In this document: in pieces, positions 22,303 through 31,560 of the stretch
Layout: every line of letters starts with the position of its first letter
Numbering within the stretch: the first letter of the stretch is position 1
From: Sphingomonas montanisoli
GTDB taxonomy: Bacteria > Pseudomonadota > Alphaproteobacteria > Sphingomonadales > Sphingomonadaceae
Direction: 5' to 3'
DNA: 64,000 nucleotides
NCBI RefSeq assembly: GCF_008274695.1
Contig: NZ_VTOU01000001.1
Location: forward strand, 1-64,000
Made by a program: the position numbers and the translations under genes
Notes under the pieces: model-generated
Seen by the model: the letters and a program-made list of their open reading frames with translations, nothing else
Told to the model about the DNA's origin: nothing
Databases searched by the model: none

Positions 22303-23499
22303 TCACAGACCGGATTCGGCAAGGCGAAGCATGACAAGCGTCGACAGCCGCGCCCGTTCCGCAAGGCTGTCGACGATCAGATATTCGTCAATCGAGTGGA
22401 TAGCCCCGCCGCGTGCACCCATCGTGTCGACCACGGGGACGCCGCACGCGGCGATGTTGTTGCCATCACACACCCCGCCGGTCGCCTTGCGGCCGATCGC
22501 GATGCCCAGATCGGTGGCGCTGCGTTCGACCAGAGTGAACAGCTTTTCGGCGCGGGCATCGACGGGCTTGGGCGGGCGACCGAAGCCACCGTGGAGGTGG
22601 ATCGAAACCTCATGCTCGGCCGCGACTTCGGCGATCAGCCGGTCGATCAGGGCGACGGCGATCGCCTGATCCCCGGGTAAAGCGGGGCGCAGGTTGACCC
22701 GCAGGATCGCGCGATCGGGGACGATGTTGTTCGGGCCGCCGCCATCGATCTTCGCCGGATTGATCGCCAGACCCTGCCGCCGCGCGCGGGATAGCCGCAA
22801 TGCAAGATCCGCCGCCGCTACGACGGCATTGCGGCCATCCTCCGGATTGCGGCCGGCATGGGCGGCGCGCCCCGTGATGATGATCGAAAAATTGCCGCTG
22901 CCCGGCCGTGCACCCGCCAGTGTTCCGTCGGGCAAGGCCGGCTCGTAGGTCAGCGCGGCGAGTTTGCCGCGAGCTGCGTCGGCGATGAGCGATGCCGAGC
23001 CAGGCGAGCCGATCTCCTCGTCCGAGTTGATCACCACCTCATAGCCGATCCGCGACGCGAGCGGCGAGGCTTCGACCCCGATCAGCGCGGCGAGCATCAA
23101 TGCGATGCCACCCTTCATGTCGGCACAGCCGGGTCCGTTCAGGATCGCGCCGTTTTCGAGCGGCACCACCGTCTGGAAGGGGTGATCGATCCCGAACACC
23201 GTATCCATATGGCCGGTCAGCAGCAGTTGCACCGGCGCCGACGGGCGCACGCAGACGTGGAGGTTACGCCCGAACACAACGGGCTGAACGATCCCCTCCG
23301 CATCGACCGTCTCGCCAGGTGTCGCATCGAGGAGCCGCACGTCGCCTGGCAGCACCGCGTAAGCGTTGGCCAGCAGGTCCGCCACCACGGCCAGGCCGTC
23401 TAGATTGCGCGACCCCGAATTGACCGCACTCCACGACTCGACCTGCGCACGCATCGGGGCCGATGCGGCGATGTCGAGCGCGGAGACGGGCAGGGTCAC
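22303..23499 (-). CDS. M20-family zinc hydrolase of the AST operon
   Basis: A 398-residue metallopeptidase-like protein of the deacetylase/desuccinylase group. Signature metal ligands are visible: GHMDTVFG, GCADMKGG, NSDEEIGSPG and the dimerisation-domain His in RAAHAGR, ending in AIHSIDEY. The start is GTG 23499, overlapping the astD stop (GTGA). Its place at the end of an arginine succinyltransferase cluster suggests it removes succinyl groups from succinylglutamate, in place of AstE, which is not present here. That substrate assignment is inference. Confidence 0.85.
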   Translation of the reverse strand: MTLPVSALDIAASAPMRAQVESWSAVNSGSRNLDGLAVVADLLANAYAVLPGDVRLLDATPGETVDAEGIVQPVVFGRNLHVCVRPSAPVQLLLTGHMDTVFGIDHPFQTVVPLENGAILNGPGCADMKGGIALMLAALIGVEASPLASRIGYEVVINSDEEIGSPGSASLIADAARGKLAALTYEPALPDGTLAGARPGSGNFSIIITGRAAHAGRNPEDGRNAVVAAADLALRLSRARRQGLAINPAKIDGGGPNNIVPDRAILRVNLRPALPGDQAIAVALIDRLIAEVAAEHEVSIHLHGGFGRPPKPVDARAEKLFTLVERSATDLGIAIGRKATGGVCDGNNIAACGVPVVDTMGARGGAIHSIDEYLIVDSLAERARLSTLVMLRLAESGL

Positions 23500-24899
23500 A
23501 ACAGCCGCCCGCCCAGATCGGCGGTCATGTCTTCGATCGTCGGCGCTTCGAAGCTTGCAACGGGGTAGGCGCAGTAATCGGCGGCATAATATGCGCTGGG
23601 GCGGTGGTTGCCCGATCGGCCAAGCCCGCCGAAGGGCATGTTGCCGGCCGCGCCCGTCGTCGGTCGGTTCCAGTTCACCACCCCCGCGCGCGACCGCGAC
23701 ATGAAGCGCTGCCACAATTCTTCGTCGTCGCTGAGCAGCCCTGCCGACAGACCGTAGCTCGTCGCATTTGCGGCCTCGATCGCGGCGTCGAAGCTGGGAA
23801 CGCGGATCAGCTGGAGGACGGGCGCGAAGATTTCCTCATCGGGAACGTCGATCCCGGTCACGTCGTAGATCGCCGGGGTGACGAAGGCATCCCCGCGATC
23901 GAGCCGTTCGAAGGGGAGGAGGGGCTTGGCACCCTTCGCCCTGAGCGCCGCGACAGCATCGATCGCGCGGGTCGCCGCGGCTGTCGATACAAGCGGCCCC
24001 ATATAGGGCTCCTGCTCGTCATCCCACGCACCGATGCGCAGGCGCGAGGCGAGCGTATGCGTCGCCTCGACGATTGCATTGCCGAAGCTGCCCTCCGGCA
24101 CGATCAGACGGCGTGCGCACGAGCAACGCTGGCCGGTGGTCACGAACGCCGACTGGACGATCGCGGCCGCCGAACTGTCGCCATCGCCCCATGCGATCAG
24201 CGGGTTATTGCCGCCGAGTTCGAGCGCGAGGATCAGATGCGGCCTGTCGACGGTCGCACGACGGAAATGCGCACCAGTCGATGCTGCGCCGGTGAACAGC
24301 AGTCCGTCGATATCGGCGTCGATCAGCGCCGCGCCCTGATCGCGCCCACCCTGAACGATCTGGAAGATGTCGTCCGGCACCCCAGCGACGTGGAGGAGCC
24401 GCGCCATGGTCTTGCCCGTCAGCGGGCATTCCTCGGACGGCTTGAAGATCACCGCATTGCCCGCGAGCAAAGCGGGAATGATATGCCCGTTGGGCAGATG
24501 GCCGGGGAAGTTGTACGGCCCCAGCACCGCCATCACGCCATGCGGCTTGTGGCGCAGCACCGCGCGGCCGAAGCCGGTCGTCGCCTCGCGGGTGCCGGCG
24601 CGCTCGGCCTGTGCGGCGATCGACACTTCGACCTTGCCGATCATCGACGCGATCTCGCCGCGCGTTTCCCACAATGGCTTGCCTGTCTCGCGCGATATGT
24701 CCCGCGCCAGTCCGTCGGTCTCGGCTCTCAGCGCCTCGGCATAGCGGCGGACGACGGCGATGCGATCGTCGACCGGCATTCCGGCCCATCCCGACAGCGC
24801 GGCCCGCGCGCGATCGACCATTGCGGGGATTGTCGTGACCGACGTCTCCTCGCCCTCCCATACCGTCTCACCGGTGGCCGGATCGATCGACTGCATCAT
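23496..24899 (-). CDS. astD: N-succinylglutamate 5-semialdehyde dehydrogenase
   Basis: A 467-residue NAD-dependent aldehyde dehydrogenase. It has the nucleotide-binding and catalytic motifs VLGPYNFPGHLPNG, LFTGAASTGAHF, LELGGNNPLIAW with the general-base Glu, and TGQRCSCARR with the nucleophilic Cys, plus EEIFAPVLQL. It oxidises N-succinylglutamate semialdehyde to N-succinylglutamate in the fourth step of arginine catabolism. It overlaps astA upstream (ATGA) and the M20 hydrolase downstream (GTGA). Full family length. Confidence 0.95.
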   Translation of the reverse strand: MMQSIDPATGETVWEGEETSVTTIPAMVDRARAALSGWAGMPVDDRIAVVRRYAEALRAETDGLARDISRETGKPLWETRGEIASMIGKVEVSIAAQAERAGTREATTGFGRAVLRHKPHGVMAVLGPYNFPGHLPNGHIIPALLAGNAVIFKPSEECPLTGKTMARLLHVAGVPDDIFQIVQGGRDQGAALIDADIDGLLFTGAASTGAHFRRATVDRPHLILALELGGNNPLIAWGDGDSSAAAIVQSAFVTTGQRCSCARRLIVPEGSFGNAIVEATHTLASRLRIGAWDDEQEPYMGPLVSTAAATRAIDAVAALRAKGAKPLLPFERLDRGDAFVTPAIYDVTGIDVPDEEIFAPVLQLIRVPSFDAAIEAANATSYGLSAGLLSDDEELWQRFMSRSRAGVVNWNRPTTGAAGNMPFGGLGRSGNHRPSAYYAADYCAYPVASFEAPTIEDMTADLGGRLL

Positions 24900-25900
24900 G
24901 TTCGCACCCTCATCGTATCACCTGTGTTCAGCCCCAGCAGATCGGCGTCGCTCGCGTCGATCGTCGCCCGATCGCCGTCGACGAATACGGGCAAGCGCGC
25001 TGCACGGAAGTCCGTGATGCGATTGGTCGAAATGATCGTCTGCTCCGCCTCTCCCGGATCGCCGATCGCGACCGTGCAGGTTCGGGTTCGCTCGATCGTC
25101 GTGATCGAATCGCGCGGAGCGGTGTAGGTCGGGCCGCCGTCGAAGATGTCGACCAGCCCCGATCCGCGAAACCCTTCCTGCTCCAACATCGCACGCGCCG
25201 CCTGTCCTTCGACATGGACCTTGCCGATCGCGTCGGCGGCGGCCTCATCGATCAGTTCGACATAGATCGGATGGCGCGGCGCGAGATCGAGGATGAACTG
25301 TCCGTCGGTCGACATCACCATATGATCGGCCTGATCGAAGGGCAGGCGGAAGAACTTGCTCGCGACGCCTTCCCAGAAAGGGCAGGTGCCGTCGGGCGCG
25401 AAATAGCCGCGCAATTCCGCCATCACCGTTTCGGAGAAGCGCGCGCGCTCCGCGCCGATCAGCATGTAGCGCGATCGGGCGAGCAGACTACCAGCGCCCC
25501 CGCTGCGCCGTTCGGGGCGAAGGTACAGCGATCCGACCTCAGTCCAGCCCGCGCATTCGTTGACCAGCACCAGCGCCTGATGATCGAAGCGGGTCGCAAT
25601 CGCCGAGGAGAATTGTGCGAGCGTCATCACGCGGAACGAGAAGTGCGGGCGCCCGACGCCCACGCCGGCGCGGACGCCGCATAGCCCCTCGACCCGGCCG
25701 GTCTCGCTGTCCTCGAGCATCAAGGTGTACCAGGCTTCGCGCGTCGGCACGGTGCCCGCGAAGCTCTGTTCGGACAATGTGAGGCGGGCGAGCAGGGTGG
25801 CCTCATCCTCGGGCAGGCTCGTGAAGCCGCGCCCCGAAAGGATCGCCAGCTCCATCAGCGCGGACAGATCATCGATGCGGGCGGGGCGGACGATCAGCAT
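24896..25900 (-). CDS. astA: Arginine N-succinyltransferase, subunit 1
   Basis: A 334-residue AstA-family acyltransferase transferring succinyl from succinyl-CoA to arginine. The N-terminus LIVRPARIDDLSALMELA matches the family opening, and later blocks TEVGSLYLRPERRSGGAGSL, GTCPFWEGVASKFF and RHPIYVELI are typical. ATG 25900 is used because this is where the family starts; the upstream extension is a low-complexity frame. It sits between a foreign gene insertion and astD. A second AstA gene lies at 28136, so the enzyme may be a heteromer like Pseudomonas AruF/AruG. Confidence 0.92.
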   Translation of the reverse strand: MLIVRPARIDDLSALMELAILSGRGFTSLPEDEATLLARLTLSEQSFAGTVPTREAWYTLMLEDSETGRVEGLCGVRAGVGVGRPHFSFRVMTLAQFSSAIATRFDHQALVLVNECAGWTEVGSLYLRPERRSGGAGSLLARSRYMLIGAERARFSETVMAELRGYFAPDGTCPFWEGVASKFFRLPFDQADHMVMSTDGQFILDLAPRHPIYVELIDEAAADAIGKVHVEGQAARAMLEQEGFRGSGLVDIFDGGPTYTAPRDSITTIERTRTCTVAIGDPGEAEQTIISTNRITDFRAARLPVFVDGDRATIDASDADLLGLNTGDTMRVRT

Positions 25901-26087
25901 CCGCTGGCTGCGATCTTGCGACGAGGAATCATCACGGTCTTGTGCGCCGATCTGCGCGCAAGGGGAAGTCGCGGCTCCGTGTGATGGTCGGCCGAAGAAA
26001 TTGAACCGGTGCGGATGCATCTGTTCAAATGAAAGGTGGCCGGTGCGATAAAGATTGCGAAGTTCGATGTAATTCGCGGGGGTGGAT

Positions 26088-26852
26088 ATGCTGAACTCTT
26101 CAAATTGTTCGGACGTGCGGCTCGCCAAAGAACTTTTGATCAGGGCTCCATTCGGCAAAGGGAAAAGCGCGGGGGCAAAGCTCTTGCAGGAGTATCTTTG
26201 GGTCAACGGCATCAAGCCGACCATAGACGGTGATTGGGGGCCGACCACGCAGCATGCACTCAATGCCTTTTGCGCAGCGAAGGGTGTGAAGCCGGTTGCT
26301 ACGGCGGATCAGGCAATGATGGATTTGCTGGCGCAGCCTTTGTTGCGTGCGGTTGCCGCCATCTCGCCGCAGGCGGATCTACCGGCGTCAATTGTTAAGT
26401 ATGCAAAACAGCATCTGGCCGAGCATCCTATTGAAATAAACGGCGCCAATTCCGGGCCGTGGGTACGGCTCTACATGGCGGGAAACGAGGGGGCGCAATG
26501 GCTATGGTGCGCAGGTTTCGTTACCTACATCACCGCATATTGCTCGGGGCTGCACGGCGTCGAAAATCCGGTGCCGCGGACATTCGGCTGCGACGCGCTG
26601 GCAAAGAAGGCAAAGGCGGATGGGCGCTTTCGTCAGAAGGGTACGTTGCAGCCTGTGCCGCCGGGATCGGTTTTTCTGTTGCCGAGCAAAGTTAACGCGG
26701 CCGACTGGGTCCATACCGGGATCGTTCTGTCCGACAATGGTGGCACGCTCCTGACAGCGGAGGGCAATACCGACGCCAATGGAACATCGAACGGTTTTGA
26801 AGCGAACTCGCGCATGCGTGCCGCCAGGGGACTCGATATCGTCCTTACCTAA
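26088..26852 (+). CDS. Peptidoglycan-binding plus NlpC/CHAP-like hydrolase, inserted in the ast cluster
   Basis: A 254-residue protein. A peptidoglycan-binding type 1 domain (about residues 32-66: [20 protein letters not shown]) is followed by a papain-fold amidase-like domain with the putative nucleophile in WCAGFVTYI (Cys141) and a His in WVHTGIVL (His209). No signal peptide is visible, so the protein would need lysis or a dedicated exporter to reach the wall. The body has lower GC than its neighbours. It runs opposite to the ast genes and its stop overlaps the astB stop by four bases. GGGGG five bases before ATG 26088 supports the start. Confidence 0.82.
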   Translation: MLNSSNCSDVRLAKELLIRAPFGKGKSAGAKLLQEYLWVNGIKPTIDGDWGPTTQHALNAFCAAKGVKPVATADQAMMDLLAQPLLRAVAAISPQADLPASIVKYAKQHLAEHPIEINGANSGPWVRLYMAGNEGAQWLWCAGFVTYITAYCSGLHGVENPVPRTFGCDALAKKAKADGRFRQKGTLQPVPPGSVFLLPSKVNAADWVHTGIVLSDNGGTLLTAEGNTDANGTSNGFEANSRMRAARGLDIVLT

Positions 26853-28126
26853 CTGGACCGAAGCCAGTCGGATAAAGCATCGTGCGCTCGTCCGACCTCG
26901 GCCCAGATCGCAGGATCGGTCAGGTCGCCCGCGTCTATCGTCTCGGGCCAGTGTGCCTCGACGAGGCTGGCCAGTGCATCCCAGCGGGCAGGCGTTAGCA
27001 GGAAGCGCTGGTCGATCGCAGACTTGGCCGCCTCCGATACGGGTACGCGCAGGCGTAGGCAGGCCGGGCCACCGCCATTGCGCATGCTCTCGCGCACATC
27101 GACGATGATCGCCGCGACGATCGGATTGTCGCCCGAGATTGCGGCATCAATCGCGGAACGGACCGATGGGACGGTCTGGGTTTCGGCCGGCAGCACCAGC
27201 GCCATCGCGCCCGTCGGCAGCGTCACCAGCTGCGAATTGAACAGATAGGAGGAAACCGCCTCCGCCAGCGTTACCCCCGCGGTTTCGACCGCAACGAAAC
27301 CCGGCACGGATGCGGAGAGTGCGGCGAACAGTGCATCGCGGCCTTCGAATGCCTGTGGGTGGGCGAACAGCACATTCTCATTGGCCACCGCGACGACGTC
27401 ATTGTGAAAGGCGCCGGCCTCGATCGCATCCCGCGACTGTAGCGTGTGAATCGCGACGCCGACGCCAGCCATCCGTGCAACTGCTTCGCCCGCTCTGCGC
27501 GACTGGCGTTCGGGGAAGCGCCCGCCGCGCGGTTCGCCATGGACGAACACGTTGGCGCCCGCCGCTGCATGGCTTGTCGATAGCCGCATATGATTGGCGG
27601 CGCCCTCATCGCTGAATTGCGCTGTGGCGGGCAGAGCGGAGTGGACGGCGAAATGGCGCCTGTCGGCGAAGATCGTCGATAGCATCGCATGGGTGGCTGT
27701 GGCCTCGAACGAACGATGCAGCATGGTCGCGAGATTGGCGGTCACGAGGTGGACGCGCCCATCGTCGCAGTCGGGTGCTGCGAGCACGGTCGCGGCGTTC
27801 GCGGCCCACATCGACGAGGCCGAGCAGGCATTGTTGAACAGCACCGGATCACTCTCGGCGGCGGCGGTCAGTACCTCGGCATCGCTTCCGCCGAAGCCGA
27901 GGCTACGCAGGATCGCGACGCCGGGGCGGCGTGGCGGGGGAATGAAACCCTGCGTGAGGCCGCGGTCCATCAGCACCCGCATCTTGGCCAGACCCTGCAA
28001 TGCGGCATCGCGCGGCCGCGAGACGCCACCGGCATTCGTGGCGCTCGCCAGATTGCCGACGGAGAGGCCCGCATAATTGTGGATGGGGCCGATCAGCCCG
28101 TCGAAATTGATCTCGGTCGCATGCAT
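26849..28126 (-). CDS. astB: N-succinylarginine dihydrolase
   Basis: A 425-residue enzyme of the amidinotransferase-fold class that hydrolyses N-succinylarginine to N-succinylornithine, ammonia and CO2. Family blocks: [18 protein letters not shown] at the start, [18 protein letters not shown], the active-site HND ([11 protein letters not shown]) and the nucleophile in [13 protein letters not shown]. It lies nine bases after the upstream astA. Downstream the cluster is interrupted by an opposite-strand gene. Length is normal (about 440). Confidence 0.95.
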   Translation of the reverse strand: MHATEINFDGLIGPIHNYAGLSVGNLASATNAGGVSRPRDAALQGLAKMRVLMDRGLTQGFIPPPRRPGVAILRSLGFGGSDAEVLTAAAESDPVLFNNACSASSMWAANAATVLAAPDCDDGRVHLVTANLATMLHRSFEATATHAMLSTIFADRRHFAVHSALPATAQFSDEGAANHMRLSTSHAAAGANVFVHGEPRGGRFPERQSRRAGEAVARMAGVGVAIHTLQSRDAIEAGAFHNDVVAVANENVLFAHPQAFEGRDALFAALSASVPGFVAVETAGVTLAEAVSSYLFNSQLVTLPTGAMALVLPAETQTVPSVRSAIDAAISGDNPIVAAIIVDVRESMRNGGGPACLRLRVPVSEAAKSAIDQRFLLTPARWDALASLVEAHWPETIDAGDLTDPAIWAEVGRAHDALSDWLRSS

Positions 28127-28135
28127 GCCGGAAAC

Positions 28136-29119
28136 TCAGAACGGAAAATGGGTGATGTCGTCGCCCGGGCCGATGCCGAGCGTCGCCGCCGATATCCGAT
28201 CGATCGCGGTGCCATTGGTGACGTTGCCCCTTGTCGCGCGGAAGGATCGGCCGTGTCCGGTGGCGATCAAGCTGTCGTTGCCGCCGTCGAGGATCGCGCG
28301 GATCGAGCCGCATCTTGCTTCGGCAACTCCGCGCAGGGCATCCGTCGCGGCTATCAGAGTCGGGCCGGCATCGAAAATGTCGACATAGCCTTCGTCGATG
28401 AAGCCTTCTTCGGCGAGCAGCGCCAGTGCAGGGCGGCCGTCGTCATGAACGCGGCCGATCGCGGCCTGCGCCTCTTCGGGCAGCATGTTGGTGTAGATCG
28501 GGTGGCGGGGGCCGAGATCGGCGATGAACTGGTTGCCGGTGATGCCGTTGATCCGGTCCGCCTCTGCAAAACCCATTGCGTAGAAGCGCCCGCCGACCGC
28601 GTCCCAGAAGGGGGAATCGTCATTGCGCAGATGGCCGCGCAGATCGGCGATCATCCGGTCGGCGAAGCGAGCGCGATCGCGTGCGATGAGCAGATAACGG
28701 CTGCGCGCCATCAGCCTGCCATAAGCGCCGCCGCGTAAGGCGGAATCCACGAGCAGCCCACCCACCTCGGTCGCGCCCTCCAGATCGTTGACCAGCGTCA
28801 GGACGTCGAAGCGCACCATATGCCCGTCGAGGCTGGAGCGCTGCGTGATCCGTCCGACGCGGTAACTGTAGAATGGCCAGTCGATCCCTGTGTGCGGGAA
28901 TATCATGCCGCTGCCGCGCACCTTGCCGTCGATTTCGAGTAGGAGAAGAATGGCGCCCGACAGGTCCTCCCCATCGAGGAGCGCGTCGCTGCGGATGATC
29001 CGTTCTACCAGTGCTGGCCGGTCCGGGGGCAGATTGGTCAGCCCGGGTCCCGCCGATGTCGCCAGAGCGAGAAGTGCGTCCAGATCGGCTTCGGTCGCGG
29101 GGCGGATCACGGTCGCCAT
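28136..29119 (-). CDS. astA: Arginine N-succinyltransferase, subunit 2
   Basis: A 327-residue AstA-family protein similar to but diverged from the one at 24896. Family blocks: TVIRPATEADLDALLALA, TEVGGLLVDSALRGGAYG, SPFWDAVGGRFYAMGF and RHPIYTNMLPEEAQAAIG. The start is ATG 29119; the upstream extension is not family-like. It is the first gene of the ast series, next to astB. With the other copy it probably forms a two-subunit enzyme, though one could be a paralogue with a different substrate. Confidence 0.92.
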   Translation of the reverse strand: MATVIRPATEADLDALLALATSAGPGLTNLPPDRPALVERIIRSDALLDGEDLSGAILLLLEIDGKVRGSGMIFPHTGIDWPFYSYRVGRITQRSSLDGHMVRFDVLTLVNDLEGATEVGGLLVDSALRGGAYGRLMARSRYLLIARDRARFADRMIADLRGHLRNDDSPFWDAVGGRFYAMGFAEADRINGITGNQFIADLGPRHPIYTNMLPEEAQAAIGRVHDDGRPALALLAEEGFIDEGYVDIFDAGPTLIAATDALRGVAEARCGSIRAILDGGNDSLIATGHGRSFRATRGNVTNGTAIDRISAATLGIGPGDDITHFPF

Positions 29120-29334
29120 CGCTCTTGTGTGCGCCGGATGGGCCGACTTGTCGAGACGGCGCAATGCCCATCGAGGTGATTCACCCATGCTAACGCGATG
29201 GATACGCCGTTATAATCCATTGCGGAAACGGGCTGCGCTATTCGTCCGTTTGGCCGTGATGGTTTCGTTTGAACTTTTCTGTTAGTCGCCGATTTCTGGC
29301 AGTTCGTCAGGTGTCTGTGGGGCGTGTAGTCGGC

Positions 29335-31560
29335 ATGGCTGGATCAGATGTGGGGCTCGCGTCCCAATCGATGCGGGTCGGCTTCCTGCGGCTTCTCGCG
29401 CTATTGCTCGCGGTTGCGCTCGCCAGCACCGCGATCCTTGTCGGAAGCGCGGAATATTTCGCCCGCGATCAGGCCAAGCGTCAGATGGTCGAAACCGCAC
29501 GTGCGCTTTCACGCGTGCTCGACGGCGATTTCGCGCGGCATGAAGCGATGCTGCGTGCGCTGGCCCAGTCGCCCAGCGTCGCTGCCCACGATTGGGATGC
29601 CGTCGACGCGCAGGCGCGAGCGGTGTTGCGCAATCCCGACGCCTGGATCGTCGTGGGTGATCGCGGCGGCCGCCAATTGGTCAATACCAAGCTGGCGAGA
29701 GGCGCGATATTGCCGGCCGGCAAGGATCCTGGCTGGATCTGGCCGATCCTGGATCGCGCGCAGACCCACCTGTGCAACCTGACTCACGGCCTCGTCGAAC
29801 GCGATATCATCTGCGTCGATGTTCCGATCATGGAGGATGGGCGCGCCGCTTATTACATGTCGGTGATCATGCGTCCGCGCGCATTGCAGCCGTTGTTCCA
29901 ACGGCAGCGGCTCCCGTCGGACTGGTATGGATCGATTCTCGACACCAAGCTCGCCCTGGTGTGGCGCAGCCGCGATGCGACCAAATTTGTCGGCCATTCT
30001 GCCGCCGACGAGGCGAAGAAGGCGCTGCTGGCCAGCGATGAGGGCGTTATTGCCGCGACGTCGCTCGACGGGGTCAAGACCTATGCGGCGTATAGCCGCT
30101 CGCCGGTCAGCCGCTGGACATTCTTCATCGCGGCACCGCGCGAACAACTCGACTCCGGCATTTGGTCGACCTTGATCCTCGCCGCGATCGTGGTCGTGCT
30201 GCTGATGCTGGTGGGCGGCTTCGTGGCCTATCGCTGGGGTCAGCGCGCTTCACGGGGAGTGGAGGCCGTCGCGCACAGCGCCAAGGCGCTGGGTGCGCGC
30301 GAACCTTTCGTGGCTCCGGCCACACGGATTGCCGAACTCGACGCGATCGGCGTGGCGCTCGCCGAGGCCGACCAGCATTTGCGAGAACGCGATCAGGCGC
30401 TGGCCGCGCTCAACACCTCGCTGTCGCAACGGGTCGAAGAAGCGCTGGCGGAGCGCGAGCGCGTTCTGGCGCAACTGCATGAGGCGCAGAAGCTTGAAAC
30501 GCTCGGGCGGCTGACGGGCGGTGTCGCGCATGATTTCAACAATCTGCTGGCGCCGGTCATGGGTGCGCTGGACCTGCTCCAGCTGCGCCATGGGACGGAT
30601 CCCAAGAGCGGACGACTGATCGCCGCCGCACTTGCCAGTACGGAGCGCGCCAAGACGCTCGTCGCCCGCCTGCTCGCTTTCGCCCGTCGTCAGTCGCTCC
30701 AGCCGCGACCCGTGGATCTCGGTGCGCTCGTCCACGGGATGAGCGATCTGCTCCAGCGTTCGCTGGGATCGACGATCGAGGTTCAGATCGAATCCCCCAA
30801 AACGCCGGCCGTCGCATTGGTCGATCCCAACCAACTCGAACTGGCCTTGCTCAACCTTGCGATCAATGCGCGCGATGCCATGCCGGAGGGCGGGCCACTG
30901 CTGTTTCGCGTGATCGACGAGACGGAGGATTTTGTCCGCATTGAGGTGATCGACGGCGGCGAGGGCATGGATGATGCGACTCTGGCGCGCGCGATCGAGC
31001 CGTTCTTCACCACCAAGGAACAGGGCCGCGGGACCGGCCTTGGCCTGTCGATGGTCGACGGGCTTGCGGCGCAATCGGGTGGCTCATTCACGCTGAGCAG
31101 CCGGATCGGCGCCGGCACGATCGCCACCTTGCGCTTTCCACGTGCCCAGTTGCTGGAGGCGAGCCCCGCCAGCGCCGAACTTATCCCCGACCTGACGGAG
31201 CCCGGGCGCGTCCTGCTCGTCGATGATGAGGAGATGGTGCGGAGGGGCAGCGCGGAACTGCTCGAAGGGCTCGGTTATCAGACGGTTCAGGCGAGTTCGG
31301 GGGCCGAGGCTCTTCGCAAGATTGCGGAAGGGCCGGCCTTCGATCTGCTGATCAGCGACTATCTGATGCCCGGCATGAACGGCGCTGTGCTGATCGCCGA
31401 AGCGCGCAGGATCATGCCGAAGGTCCCTGTAGTCCTCGTCACCGGCTATGCCGCCCCCGACCTCGATCTGCCGGGCATTTCGATCCTCGCCAAGCCTTTC
31501 CGCCAGCGTGACCTGTCGATGAGCATCAGCGAAGCGCGCAACCTGGCGGCCGGCCTTTGA
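29335..31560 (+). CDS. Hybrid sensor histidine kinase
   Basis: A protein of about 741 residues. Transmembrane helices at about residues 16-36 and 278-298 flank a roughly 240-residue periplasmic sensor domain. Then come a coiled-coil linker, a histidine-phosphotransfer region with GGVAHDFNNLLAP (His399), an ATP-binding domain (LNLAINARDAMPEGG, GLGLSMVDGLAAQSGG) and a C-terminal receiver (VLLVDDEEMVRRGSAELLEG, ISDYLMPGMNG with the Asp, VTGYAAP, LAKPF). It autophosphorylates and passes phosphate to its own receiver. The ligand is unknown. It is divergent from the ast genes. ATG 29335 is chosen over 29269 (TTG) and 29371 without a strong site. Confidence 0.88.
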   Translation: MAGSDVGLASQSMRVGFLRLLALLLAVALASTAILVGSAEYFARDQAKRQMVETARALSRVLDGDFARHEAMLRALAQSPSVAAHDWDAVDAQARAVLRNPDAWIVVGDRGGRQLVNTKLARGAILPAGKDPGWIWPILDRAQTHLCNLTHGLVERDIICVDVPIMEDGRAAYYMSVIMRPRALQPLFQRQRLPSDWYGSILDTKLALVWRSRDATKFVGHSAADEAKKALLASDEGVIAATSLDGVKTYAAYSRSPVSRWTFFIAAPREQLDSGIWSTLILAAIVVVLLMLVGGFVAYRWGQRASRGVEAVAHSAKALGAREPFVAPATRIAELDAIGVALAEADQHLRERDQALAALNTSLSQRVEEALAERERVLAQLHEAQKLETLGRLTGGVAHDFNNLLAPVMGALDLLQLRHGTDPKSGRLIAAALASTERAKTLVARLLAFARRQSLQPRPVDLGALVHGMSDLLQRSLGSTIEVQIESPKTPAVALVDPNQLELALLNLAINARDAMPEGGPLLFRVIDETEDFVRIEVIDGGEGMDDATLARAIEPFFTTKEQGRGTGLGLSMVDGLAAQSGGSFTLSSRIGAGTIATLRFPRAQLLEASPASAELIPDLTEPGRVLLVDDEEMVRRGSAELLEGLGYQTVQASSGAEALRKIAEGPAFDLLISDYLMPGMNGAVLIAEARRIMPKVPVVLVTGYAAPDLDLPGISILAKPFRQRDLSMSISEARNLAAGL

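Noticed and set aside
24896-26263. AstA start at 26263
   Set aside because: The extra 121 residues do not look like an AstA N-terminus and cross the opposite-strand hydrolase gene; the family start is at 25900.
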